The notes under the pieces: model-generated
Told to the model about the DNA's origin: nothing
Seen by the model: the letters and a program-made list of their open reading frames with translations, nothing else
Database searches by the model: none
Program-made: the position numbers and the translations under genes
Shown: piece after piece, positions 1 to 9,723 of the stretch
Layout: every line of letters starts with the position of its first letter
Numbering within the stretch: the first letter of the stretch is position 1
Assembly (NCBI RefSeq): GCF_010093595.1
Contig: NW_022985456.1
Location: forward strand, 681,114-745,113
Length of the DNA stretch: 64,000 nucleotides
Direction of reading: 5' to 3'
Source: Mytilinidion resinicola
Lineage: Eukaryota; Ascomycota; Dothideomycetes; Mytilinidiales; Mytilinidiaceae

Positions 1-352
1 AGGCCGCCACAAAGCGTAGAGAGCGCAAAAGAAAGCGAATTCAGAGGCAAGGAGTCCTAACAAAGGCACAGGGCTCTAATATAATCGCTCAAAAGGAAGC
101 TAATGAACAAATTGAGGGGGAAATGCGTCAAAATAGGAGGCGCCCGGGTGGAAGTGCACGGCAGCAGGCGCGCTGCAGGCGCTGCGGCGAGACAGGACAT
201 AACTCTCGTACGTGTCAAAAAGATAAGGAAATTGTTGTAGATTAGACTGCAGGTCGTATTAAGTTAATATCTATTGGCGTTGTGGAGCAATTTGCATTTA
301 ATGTTGCGATTTGCTTGTGAGGTGGGCCACTCGCTTGGGTGGGCCGCTCGCT
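1..352 (+). mobile_element. 3' fragment of pogo/Fot-type DNA transposon, little affected by RIP
   Basis: This is the 3' end of the same element family that lies in RIP-mutated form at 28,739-30,618; position 1 here matches about 30,267 there. Nearly all differences between the two copies are C->T or G->A, so this copy escaped most RIP. After the transposase stop, the tail holds degenerate 17-bp units (reverse complement AGCGAGYGGCCCACC) at about 315-352. They match the terminal repeat units of the full-length copy and mark the element's end. The 5' part lies outside the window, so whether the element is complete cannot be judged. Confidence 0.8.
3..245 (+). CDS. pogo-type (DDE_1) transposase, C-terminal 80 residues, partial
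   Basis: The frame is open from the window edge to a TAG at 243-245. It begins with a very basic stretch (KRRERKRKR) and ends with a CCHC zinc knuckle, CRRCGETGHNSRTC (C-x2-C-x4-H-x4-C), followed by about ten residues. A basic segment plus a terminal zinc knuckle is typical of fungal pogo/Fot transposases, whose catalytic DDE domain would lie upstream of the window. No stop codon interrupts this tail, unlike the RIP-mutated copy near 30.3-30.5 kb. It could be the end of an active transposase or of a truncated copy. Confidence 0.75.
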   Translation, partial: AATKRRERKRKRIQRQGVLTKAQGSNIIAQKEANEQIEGEMRQNRRRPGGSARQQARCRRCGETGHNSRTCQKDKEIVVD

Positions 353-397
353 TGTGGAGTACGTTAGTCCATATTACGTTGGCTTCTTTCCTGAAAA

Positions 398-3015
398 TGG
401 GGAGACCACAGCCCGCCTGGACTAGCTAGCCAAGCCCTCCTAAACAAGATTGATAAACTGCGCGAAATCAATGTCAAAACTATAGAGCTGCCTCAGCTTG
501 TGGTCGCGGGGGACCAGTCATCTGGCAAGTCCTCACTCTTAGAGAGTTTGACGGAGTTCTCATTCCCTCAAGATCCCGGTCTTTGTACTCGCTATGCCAC
601 CCAAACCTCTTGTCGTCGTGATTCCGAGAAGAAGGTTGTGGTCTCTATCATTCCTCGGCAAGGCGCAGTTGCGGCGGTAGAGGCTCGGCTTCGGGCTTTC
701 AGACGAAAAATTTCAGATTTTACGAATGAAGCCCTCAAAACTATCATCGCGGAGGCGAATACGGCCATGGGAATCAGGATGACGGTGAATGACACCGAGT
801 CTGGCCTGCAAACGTTCAGCGAGGATATCCTTAAGATCGAGATCAGTGGACCTGAGCAAGAGCACATTACGGTGATTGATGTGCCCGGCATATTCCGCGT
901 CCCTTCTCCGCCTCTTACCACGGATAGCGATGTTGCTTTGGTGAAGACCATAGTGGAGTCGTACATGCGGAACAGCCGGACCATCATTATCGCTGTTCTC
1001 CTATCGAATGTTGACATTACCACCCAGGAAATTCTTAAAATGGCAGAAGTTGCTGATCCGAGCGGAACGAGAACGATGGGGGTGCTTACAAAACCGGATC
1101 TAGTGACTGAGAACGCTACGCAAGATGCGATTATGGATCTTGTTCTCAGGAAGAGGAACCGGCTGAAGTTAGGATACTGTATTGTGAAGAACCGTAGTGC
1201 GCATGATCAAATATCCACAATGGCGGAGCGGCTTACCCAGGAAGTAACATTCTTCAGGGAAGCCCGTTGGCGACGAATGGAAAGTTCGGGACGGTGTGGT
1301 ATTGGATCGCTCAAAACCCAGCTCCAGGTGGCAGCTGGCGTAGGAAGGGCAAAGGATTAGTGACGAAAGCATGAGTGGTATTGAGGTGCTAACGAGTGGC
1401 TATATAGTGAATAGAGTAGGGGCTGCAGGTGGCACCGGTTGCAACGGTGGCAACGGTGGCAAACAACCGGTGAACCTTGACAAGCTGAGAAGTGAACCTT
1501 GTCCAGCTGAGACGCGTAGACAGATGTGCGTAGGAGCATTCTAACTGGCTGCCACCAGGATCTTCTCATGAGCATTTCGAAGAAGGAATTGCCGCATGTC
1601 AAGGCCGATGTTGGAAAGCAGTTGCGTCAGTGTCGAGAAGATTTGGAGAGTATGAGGCCGTCCCGCACGGAACAAAGCTCACAGAGGATGTATCTCGGGA
1701 GACTGGTATCCAAGTTTCAAGCGATTACCCAGTGCGCTTTGAACGGATACTATAACAGCGAAAGTGTCTTCACAGAGCTGCTAGGATTGAAGCTGATTAC
1801 GAATATTACGAAGGCTAATGAGCGGTTCTCAAACGAATTCTGGAAGAAAGGCCACAAGCGGCAATTCTCAGTCAATTGGGATGACGAAGGGGAGAGAGCG
1901 CACGATCTAACTGAGATCGGTGAGGGCAACATATCCTTCAAGGATCTGCTCTCTAGTTACCCTGAACTCCACGACATCGTCGACACGAACGTTTACTGGT
2001 GCCCGAAACCAACGGCGTTCAGTAGTGATTCGATCATCGATCACATCGAAAAGGTGTACCAATCGAACTGGGGCCCGGAACTTGTTGGTTTCTAGAACCC
2101 TCATTGTATATGCAACCATGTCCGTTTGTTTGTCAGTAGTCTTAGACAAACTACTACCTCTTTGTATTGCACAACCATATTAAGTGTGCTAGTAGTCCGT
2201 AGATAGATCATCTCAATCAAGATCTTTCACTCACTCATCTGGTCTTACAGAACTAGGAACGGTAAGCACTCTTGTGGAAAAGAGAAACGCATACTGACGT
2301 TGACACTTAAGTTCTCGGGCACGATCCTGGGTATCATATTTAGAGAACAATCCGAGAAATGGGAGCCACTTGTCCTTGCCCACGTCAGCGAATCGATTGC
2401 ACTCGTCCACGACTATATCTGCCGGCTCCTTGCCCACATCTGCACCGAGAAGCAGGTCCGTGAACAACTGTGGGATGACTATCCTCATCGACGAGCTTTG
2501 TAAGGCTTATGTGCAAGCGATGAAGCAAGCCCGCTTTCTGCTGCACGCCGAACGAGACGCTAGACCGTCTACATACAACCATTATTTCAATGCGGAAGTT
2601 CAGAAGAAGCGACAGGCTCGTATTGAGTCAGGCGATGAAACGCGAGGCTACCACTGTCACCCTCAAGGACTCAACGCTTTATAAGTCCGTTCCTCTCAAT
2701 AGCATGTCAAACTTGGTAGCCAACAAAGACAACGCCCAGCAAGAGCGGAAAGACATTCTGGACGTTCTTGCAAGCTACTACAAGGTATCTAGAAAGCGAT
2801 CCGTAGATGTCGTATGTACACAAGTTATCAGTCACTTTCTCCTTGAGGGAGACGGTAGCCCACTGAAGGTCTTCAACTCGGAGCTGGTTATGGGCCTTGA
2901 CGACGAGCAGCTTGAGATGATTGCTGGGGAAGATGCAGAGACAAAGCGTCGCCGATCGACGCTAGGGGCTGAGATCAAGAATCTAGAAGCTGCGATGAAA
3001 GTCCTGCGGGGTTGA
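398..3015 (+). pseudogene. dynamin-like large GTPase, decaying (frameshifts, no in-frame start)
   Basis: The product belongs to the fungal dynamin/Mx-like GTPase family. The P-loop is GDQSSGKSS (about 512-538), DVPG lies near 881 and TKPD near 1090. The middle domain resumes at 1559 (KKELPHVKADV), and the C-terminal GTPase effector domain spans about 2780-3010. Apparent coding segments are 398-1327, 1559-2083, 2312-about 2475, about 2475-2620 and about 2620-3015. The first two gaps are GT-AG bounded (231 and 228 nt) with CTAAC and CTGAC branch-like sites. The last two junctions, near 2475 and 2620, are plain frameshifts. No ATG is in frame upstream: the frame is closed by a TGA at 392-394, and the ATG at 397 is in another frame. 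Similarity starts within about 60 bp of the transposon end, so the 5' end was probably lost or disturbed there. Sequencing error is an alternative for the frameshifts. Confidence 0.75.
1328..1558 (+). other. 231-nt intron with transposon-like ends inside the dynamin-like gene
   Basis: The segment interrupts the dynamin reading frame exactly: CTC CAG before it joins GAT CTT after it with the frame kept. It starts GTGGCAGC and ends GCTGCCAC followed by CAG, so an 8-bp perfect terminal inverted repeat is flanked by a CAG on both sides. Splicing GT...AG would remove the insert plus one CAG. A TCTAAC branch-like site lies 16 nt before the acceptor. Inside are an 8-bp inverted repeat (ACCGGTTG at 1434-1441, CAACCGGT at 1464-1471) and two short tandem duplications (GCAACGGTG; GTGAACCTTG). 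The donor, GTGGCA, is weak. Confidence 0.5.
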
Positions 3016-3300
3016 GCTTGCAATAGTGGGTAGACTGACTTTCGGGGGGATAGCTGCGCAGGTACTACCAGGAGACCTCAGACTAGTAGTAGCTGCTGAA
3101 TAGAAGTGGTTGAAACAGTAGACGACAGTTGCAGGGACTTGTGACGACGCAAAGTTCAGAAAGATTCCAAGGCTCATTCAAAAAGATCGTTCGTGAGATT
3201 CCCATATCTCAAGGCTCGCAAATATTCCGCAAAATAAATCTCCCAAGGAGCATATGTATACACATCATCTCCAACATCCTCCAACACCCTTATTCCAGAC

Positions 3301-4992
3301 TTAAAACACATACCTGAAATGCGGATTCTGCTTATCCGTCAAATCCTTGAAGTCAGTGTCCGCATGCACCCTCGCATCCTTCGCCAGATCAACCCGATCT
3401 CTCCTCGTATTCTCCCACTTGCAGTGCCCGCAGTACATCGCAATCGTGATCAGACTTAGCACATAGCTGCCCAAGATAGCGCCCATACCCAGTGGATAAA
3501 GCGGCGCCTGCTCAGCCTTGAAGAACTGCGGCGCAATGATGTTGGAGACGCAGTAAGCGATGAAGATGAGCGCGTTGGTGGTGACTTTCTTGGTGTGTCC
3601 TGCCGTGTTGGCTGTGTTGATACCGAGCGCGACGATATAGGGCCCAAGGTAGAAGTAGGACATGTAGAGGGCTGCGAGGCGGCCATTGTAGTTGTGTAAG
3701 GGCAGCGTGTAGAGGAATACGGAGGAGATAAGGCCCACGATGATTCCGAAGGCTACCCAGGCGCTGCGGAGCTGGTGCTTGGGGAGGTACTTGGCGCAGA
3801 GGAAGACGCCGCCGTTGCACATGTATGAGCTGGCGGTCTGCATGATTCCGGTAGGCATCGTGAGCAGCACTGAGCGTTGGGAGGTGTAGCCCAAGCCCTT
3901 GATAATCAGAGGAGAAAAGTTAGTCAGGCCACCATTGGGGATCGAGATCCAGATGTTGAAGAAGAACATGAGCCATGTCTTTGGGTCTAAGAACGCTTCG
4001 ATCATCTGCTCGCGCTTGAAAGTTTTGTTTTCGACACCGGTCTGGTCAGCGCGAAGTCGCTCCACGAGAATAGCCTTTTGGCGTTCATTGATGAATTTGG
4101 TCTTGACGGGGTTGTCGGGGAGGAAGACACCAATGACAACGGCCCAGACGATAGTCATGGCACCAGTGATCCAAAACATGGACCTCCATACGTGGTCGCC
4201 AGCGATGAAGCCAATACCGTATCCGATACTAGAGAGTTGTTAAACGAGTCTTGACTGGATAAAGAAGTAATATCGAACTTACGGGCCAGTGAAGCACACG
4301 GAAAGGCCAGTGTACATAAGACCTGTCCGGAGAGGCTGTTCTCGACGAGTGTACCACATGCCAAGAACCAAGAAGTTGCCAGGGACAATTGGTGCTTCTA
4401 AGACGCCCAGCATGACTCGGAGAGCAATGAGAGTTGCGAAGTTGTTGGCGAATCCGGTGCCAATCAGAATGATACCCCAAAGCAATTGGGCCACAAACAT
4501 CAGCTTCGCGATGGGAAATCGCTGCAGGAGACTCCCGGACGGGAGACACCAAAAGAGATATCCAAACTACAGTCATGTTAGAAATTGTAACACTTGCTGT
4601 CTTTCTTCTAGACCTACGTAAAAAGCGCTGCCAACCCAGCTGTATCGGTCACCGGTGAGATCGGTGTCTTTTTTCATCCCGTAGACTAAGACCCAGTTAG
4701 CAATTGCGAAACCTGGTCATATCTCTCCAAACTTACGCGCAGCAGTAGATGTGGTGACTTTGTCCATGGCACCTAAAGTGACATTGAACCACAACAGGGG
4801 CACAAGTCGCAAGTCTAGCTTCCATCGCAGCCGGACCTGTTCCTTGCGGGTGTAGGCATTCTCGCCATCGAGCTGGCCGGCATAAGCGGCAGCAATGTCG
4901 ACGTCGTTGGAGACATAGCCATGCTTCATGGACTCGGTATCGCCCGCCTCACCCGGATTGACGGTCATCTTGGTGTCTTTGAAGTCGGCCAT
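3301..4992 (-). CDS. MFS transporter of the allantoate permease (DAL5/ACS) family
   Basis: A membrane transporter of 511 residues, probably importing an anionic organic solute such as a ureide, vitamin, nicotinate-like acid or dipeptide. Exons read on the minus strand are 4992-4737, 4685-4618, 4566-4283 and 4228-3301, with introns of 51, 51 and 54 nt carrying GTAAGT, GTAGGT and GTAAGT donors. The frame closes exactly. The start at 4992 is the first ATG in frame; the only upstream in-frame candidate is a TTG. The protein has an acidic N-tail, then LDLRLVPLLW entering helix 1, RFPIAKLMF, the family hallmark GVLEAPIVPGNFLVLGMWY, and a GYGIGFIAG helix. The long central loop (QTGVENKTFKREQ) and a second half of hydrophobic helices fit the 12-helix fold. 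Substrate cannot be assigned. It lies about 10 kb from the peptide cluster and is not obviously part of it. Confidence 0.88.
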
Positions 4993-5903
4993 GGAAGGCA
5001 ATGAACTTTAGGATAGTATGGTATCCCGATGGTGTGGATATGAAGAAGACAAGTAGAGCCACCCAGTGGTAGCAGAGTGGAGTTAAGAAGTAGTAGTGAC
5101 CCAGAGAGTTGGAACTCAGTGATCGGCAAACGGCTGCATGTGCTCTTCGTAGTCCCTGGGACCCCCGTCTTTTGTAGCCCTCTCTGCGATGACTACCTCG
5201 TCGTCCGAGATGCCACCGATGCCGCGTACGCATCTAAGAGTTCAAGATAGGTATCTCTAGACCGCTGCCAGCTCGCCCTCGACGCAGCGCGAGCCCCGGC
5301 ATTCTCTAGAACTATTGAAGTTGCTGATAAGAGTCGTGCCAGCGGTGCCTGGTGCTGGTGGCGAGGCTGCCCATACTGCGGAGACTCGGCGGGCAAGCAT
5401 GGTGTCGCGAGTCGTGGCTATCGGAGCCAGAGGGCCGTCTCGAGCTACGTCGTCGCACTCTCTTCGGCCGCTTTCTCCTATCGGCGTTTTCGCCTACAAC
5501 CTCGACTTCTGGATGCTTGTCGCGATGCGGAGTGCTGGGTTCGGATGGACGTGCGATGGGGAAGCATCTTCGGGATGGAGTTGATGATGGAGGTTAGAAA
5601 AGTCACGACTGCGAATTCGTGTTCGAAGGCATGGTAATTTATTTTGGGCACAATCTTTACCATTACTAGTTCCTATTACTGCCATTTCTGTTCGATATCT
5701 CTATCCTGGAGCCTTTACAACCTCAACATCGCGAGTAAAGCTTTGAACTTTCTGAAAGCTTCAACTCTCATCCTTATACTGCGTCACGTGCCAAAACCCA
5801 CATTATCTCGCTACGTTGCCTGCCACGGTCAGGTTTTTATCTCAATATCATACACGATTCTCATCTTTCCGCTAGCCAGGAGGGAGAATAACTCTCACAC
5901 GCA
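4993..5903. other. divergent intergenic region between MFS and amidotransferase genes
   Basis: This 0.9-kb stretch separates two divergently transcribed genes and should hold both promoters. Short open frames here (for example around 5193-5685) overlap on both strands, lack recognisable domains and look like chance frames in GC-balanced DNA. No RNA gene or repeat was seen. Confidence 0.5.
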
Positions 5904-6950
5904 ATGTCTCCCTCAACCCTCCACATCGCCATCCTAGACACCGACACTCCCGTTCCCACCGTCCTGGCTAAACGCGGCCTCTACAGCGACATCTTCACTT
6001 CCCTCCTACAAGACGCATCATCTCGACTTTCCTGGCCCACCATCACAACCACCGCCTACGATATCGTCGCCGGCCTATATCCCCCAACAGCGCTCCTCCC
6101 CACCCTCTCCGGCATTCTCATCACCGGCTCCGCGGCCTCTTCTTACGACAAAACGCCGTGGGTCCAGCTACTCGATGCCTGGATTTCGTTCATCTATGTC
6201 AATTACCCGAAAATTAAGATCTTTGGGAGTTGTTTCGGACACCAGATCGTATGTCAGAGTCTGCTGAGGGAGTATGGCGTGAGGGTTGAGAGAGATGGGA
6301 GCGGGTGGGAGGTTGGGGTGCATGAGATTAGGCTTGCGAAGGAGTTTCTGGGGGCGTTTTCAGCAATGAAGTCAACGGGCATGAAGGAGGCGGGGAAGGA
6401 ATTGAAGCAACTTCCCACCCCCGACGACACTCCATCGCCTACATCTTCGCCGTCAGCAGAGGCCTCTGCAGCAGACCCCTCAATCCTCCGCCTCCAGTTC
6501 GTCCACGCCGATCACGTCGTCCTCACTCCATCCCATCACTCTCCCGCTCCGTTTTCCCTCCCTTCGGATTGGGTTCTGCTAGGTAGCACGCCTCACTGCC
6601 ACTGTCAGGGTGTCTACCAGCCCTCTCGTATCCTTACATTCCAAGGTCATTTCGAGTTCGATAGGTTCGTGAACTCGGAAACAATCAAAATCTTTGGCAA
6701 AATAGCCGGCTGGGATGACGCGAGGGTCAAAGAGGTGCTAGAAGCGATCGATGCGGACGATGATAGTTTGAGGGCCGCGGAGATGGTTGTCAAGTTCTTC
6801 GCCGATGCAGCGGGGCCTGCGGTACAGAGCAGTCACAGGCCGATCAAGGCCACACAGGCATCGAAACCCCGGGGTGTGCAAAAGCAGACGAAGGAGAAGA
6901 TGAGGAGGAGTGGGAGGATTGAGGCGAGGTCGAGGCCGCTTTTGAAGTAG
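5904..6950 (+). CDS. class I glutamine amidotransferase-like protein
   Basis: A single-exon gene for 348 residues starting at the ATG after a pyrimidine-rich leader. It has the GATase1 fold used to release ammonia from glutamine or to hydrolyse gamma-glutamyl bonds. The nucleophile elbow is GSCFGHQ with Cys110, and the second part of the triad is visible in TFQGHFEFD (His249, Glu251). ILITGSAASSYD (about 71-82) matches the oxyanion strand of GMP-synthase-like stand-alone amidotransferases, such as yeast YLR126C-type proteins. An insertion rich in Pro/Ser/Thr (about 170-192) and a basic C-terminal tail (about 315-348) are unlike the core family and look disordered. Its substrate is unknown. 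No synthase domain is fused. Its position near an oxoprolinase and an aminotransferase hints at amino-acid or gamma-glutamyl metabolism, but that is inference. Confidence 0.85.
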   Translation: MSPSTLHIAILDTDTPVPTVLAKRGLYSDIFTSLLQDASSRLSWPTITTTAYDIVAGLYPPTALLPTLSGILITGSAASSYDKTPWVQLLDAWISFIYVNYPKIKIFGSCFGHQIVCQSLLREYGVRVERDGSGWEVGVHEIRLAKEFLGAFSAMKSTGMKEAGKELKQLPTPDDTPSPTSSPSAEASAADPSILRLQFVHADHVVLTPSHHSPAPFSLPSDWVLLGSTPHCHCQGVYQPSRILTFQGHFEFDRFVNSETIKIFGKIAGWDDARVKEVLEAIDADDDSLRAAEMVVKFFADAAGPAVQSSHRPIKATQASKPRGVQKQTKEKMRRSGRIEARSRPLLK

Positions 6951-7680
6951 GAGCATCATTTGAGATTGGGGAGATGGCTTGGTCTTGCTTTTATGACTTT
7001 ATGTATAAAACGCGGAGAAGACATGGAGGGGAGATACCATAGATTTGAGATTGAGCGGTGGTTCAGATATGGGAATGCGGGTCAAGAAGGCCTGATGTGC
7101 ATAAGATGGGACAGCATTCGCGTTGTCTTTGATAGAATAAAACTATTTGTAACGTTTGACGATCTGATTTCGAACGCCCTTCTGCTACCGCCTGGGGCGC
7201 TTCGACGCTGCTTCCAAGTCTGCAGGAAATGTCAGATCTTAGCGCATGCGAATTAGGCCCACAGCTAGCGAGGGTAACGATAGTTTGCCACTGTCGGGAG
7301 TGCTCCAGCACACTCGAAAAGATTCGAACTCCATGTCATGTTCTCGGAAGTGCGAATCTGACTCGCAACTTGATTGTTGTATTGAACGGCAGAGCTGGAA
7401 CGAGAAGATCGCTCTTTGGACTAACTATTCAGCTTGCTGGAGTACCATCGACAGCATCAAGTAAGTGCCAATGGATTGACTTCTTAGCCCTGTAAGAAAT
7501 TCCAAGTGAGTACCACAGCACCCAGTGGAGAGCCCCAAGGAGCGTCACAGCTAGGCGCTAGGCCTTAAGTATTATTTTTAGGTTTCATTTCACTAAGCCT
7601 TTATACATGATATAAGTAGTTATAGATCGAACCGTATCGGATGCTCTCGTTAAATGTATATATACTATACACACTTTCTA
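6951..7680. other. intergenic region between convergent genes
   Basis: The amidotransferase gene ends at 6950 and the minus-strand aminotransferase gene ends at 7681, so both 3' untranslated regions lie here. The small open frames present have no recognisable domains. A tRNA B-box-like GATTCGAAC sits at 7321-7329, but no cloverleaf could be built around it. Confidence 0.45.
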
Positions 7681-9162
7681 TCACGCCTTCCCACTCTTCG
7701 CTTCCTGCGAAATCATCGCTAACCGCCGAATGCCCTCCTTGATATCCTCCTCCGTGTGCCACGCCCAGCACAACCGTATCCCCCTTCCATACCCCTTTGC
7801 AGCCCTCTCAGCGCTTTTAACATCACCAGCGACCTGGAACATGTCTCCGAACGCGAACTTGAGCTCGTATTTGTCGAGCGCCTTTGTGGCGAGATCGCTT
7901 GCGGAGGGGACGCCAGCGGGGAGAAGAAGGTAAGTGAAGAAGCCGCCTGCTTCTCGGATCGGACTCGAAGTGCCGTTCTGGTGCACGCCGTTTGTGCTAT
8001 TGATGCTGTTCGTGCCGTTAACTTTGGTGGTGGTCTTGAGAGACGCCTCGTATGGCTTCCCAACTGAGAGCTCAAAGCCTAGAGGTACGAGATACTCTCG
8101 GATGGCATCCATGAGGACGTAGTAGCGAGCGCGGTAAACTGGGACGAGTGTTTCGGTGATGTGCTTGTCTAATGTTCCATTTACTAGCATTTCGTGGACG
8201 AAAGTTGGGACAAGATGGCTGGGTGCTCCCCCGGAGCGTGTTGAACCACTGAAGGAACAATCACTATCGCGTTCTTGATCACCTTTGGGAAGAATTACTC
8301 ACACCTGCGACAACTGCTTCGCAAATGCTGCAGTTCCCTCAGCCCATCCCACCCTACACCCAGGCGCAATGATCTTAGAAAAGCTTCCATTGCTCACGGT
8401 GTTGCCCCACTCGTCTACGGGACCGCCATCCAACGTTGCATCTACATCTACAATTCTGGGGGGCGGCTTTCCTAACCTGCTCACCGGGGCATTGGGGTCT
8501 TCAGGCCAACGGAGGACATCGTAGACATCATCCGTGACGACCAACGCATCGAACTGCCTCGCCAAACGCACGAGCTCTTCTCTCCGTTGCAAACTCAACG
8601 TCTTCGCCGAAGGGTTCGAGAAGGTGGGAACGAGATATATTAAGTGCTTGTACAGCTTCGCGTACCCAGCGCCGCCTTTGAGCAGCGGGACGTCTTCGCC
8701 GCCAGTCTTCTTGACTTCGTTTTCAGTTTCTTGGAGACTAGAGTGGAGGAATTCGATATCCAACCCCTCCTCATCTTCCGGCACACCACTCAGCTTGCCC
8801 TCGAAGCCCGCGTCGTGGAAGATGGGACATGCCAGAAAATACGAGGGCTCGACCATCCATATCCTGCGCGTGTATCTCGCATCCGTGAACTTGGAGAGTA
8901 TGTTTCCTAAATTCCCTGACGCCCCATTCGTAATGCATATCCGCTCATAGTTCGGTGCGACGGAGGAATGGGCGTATGTGGAGCAGAGCCAATCCGCGAC
9001 GCTTTTTCGTAGAGGCAGGTAGCCTTCGTCTGGCCCATAGATGAGACCGCTCGCGATCTTAGATGGGTCGGTCAGGACGGTAGATGCACCCGCGAGGAGG
9101 GAGGTGGCGGGAAAGAGGGAGGGCGAGGGCCAGCCTAATTGGAGGTTGATCGGGGTTAGCAT
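7681..9162 (-). CDS. PLP-dependent aminotransferase (class I/II, fold type I)
   Basis: The enzyme has 475 residues. Exons on the minus strand are 9162-8303 and 8248-7681; the 54-nt intron has a GTGAGT donor and TTCAG acceptor and keeps frame (SQ-V-GSTRSGG). The fold is recognisable from NLQLGWPSPSLFP at the N-terminus, YGPDEGYLPLR, ITNGASGNLGNI, PTFSNPSAKTLS (Asn183), VVTDDVYDVL (Asp211, Tyr214), the Schiff-base lysine in NGSFSKIIAPGCRVGW (Lys263) and phosphate-binding Arg270. These motifs place it among fungal valine-pyruvate/2-aminoadipate-like aminotransferases. The start at 9162 was chosen because family members begin just before the NLxxGWPSP motif. The frame stays open upstream to about 9234 without ATG, and a GTAAAC at 9212-9207 could be a donor for an extra 5' exon. 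It shares a 560-bp divergent promoter region with the oxoprolinase gene. Confidence 0.85.
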
Positions 9163-9723
9163 CGTGGTGATGAGGGATGATGAGGAAGATGGGACAAAAG
9201 CGTGGTGTTTACCAGAGCTTCTTTCATGGCCCAATGGCGCCTCAAATGGGCGTCATGATGGCATGGCTCGGGGTCGCAGTGTCCTAGGGCTCTTCGGGCA
9301 TTGTTTGGAGGTAACGCGGCATACTTCGTACCGATATGGTCGAGGTTGGGGTGGAGAGAGCGGTGGCGGATGCCCGTCCGAAGCTCGCACAGCAGACTCC
9401 GACGACAGTTTTCCCCGCTGCCGTCAACACATCCACCCTGTGTGCACCCTGCCACCACCCAGAGCTCCCCTGTCGTCGTTATCATCATGCAGGCGGGGAC
9501 GGGCTTCCGCCCAGAGGAGGACGTTGATGCCATCAGCGAATTGAGGCGCGGTGCGTTGGACTCGTTGTCAGTATTCTACTTGTTAAGGGATGCGTGAATT
9601 GCGCGGCGGAAAAAGACGTTCAAGTACCAATTTGAGACCACATCAACACAGTTCCCATCTCTTTCCTGCTCTCCTCTAGTCCTGCTGTTTCCATTGACTT
9701 TGCGACCTCCATCAATACGCAGT
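9163..9723. promoter_or_regulatory. divergent promoter region, aminotransferase / 5-oxoprolinase
   Basis: About 560 bp between two divergently transcribed amino-acid metabolism genes, which suggests shared regulation. No specific operator could be recognised. Open frames on both strands here are short and unlike known domains; a possible upstream non-coding or coding exon of the aminotransferase cannot be excluded. Confidence 0.4.

Noticed and set aside
7300..7360. tRNA gene suggested by GATTCGAAC
   Set aside because: No A box and no acceptor, D or anticodon stems could be folded on either strand.
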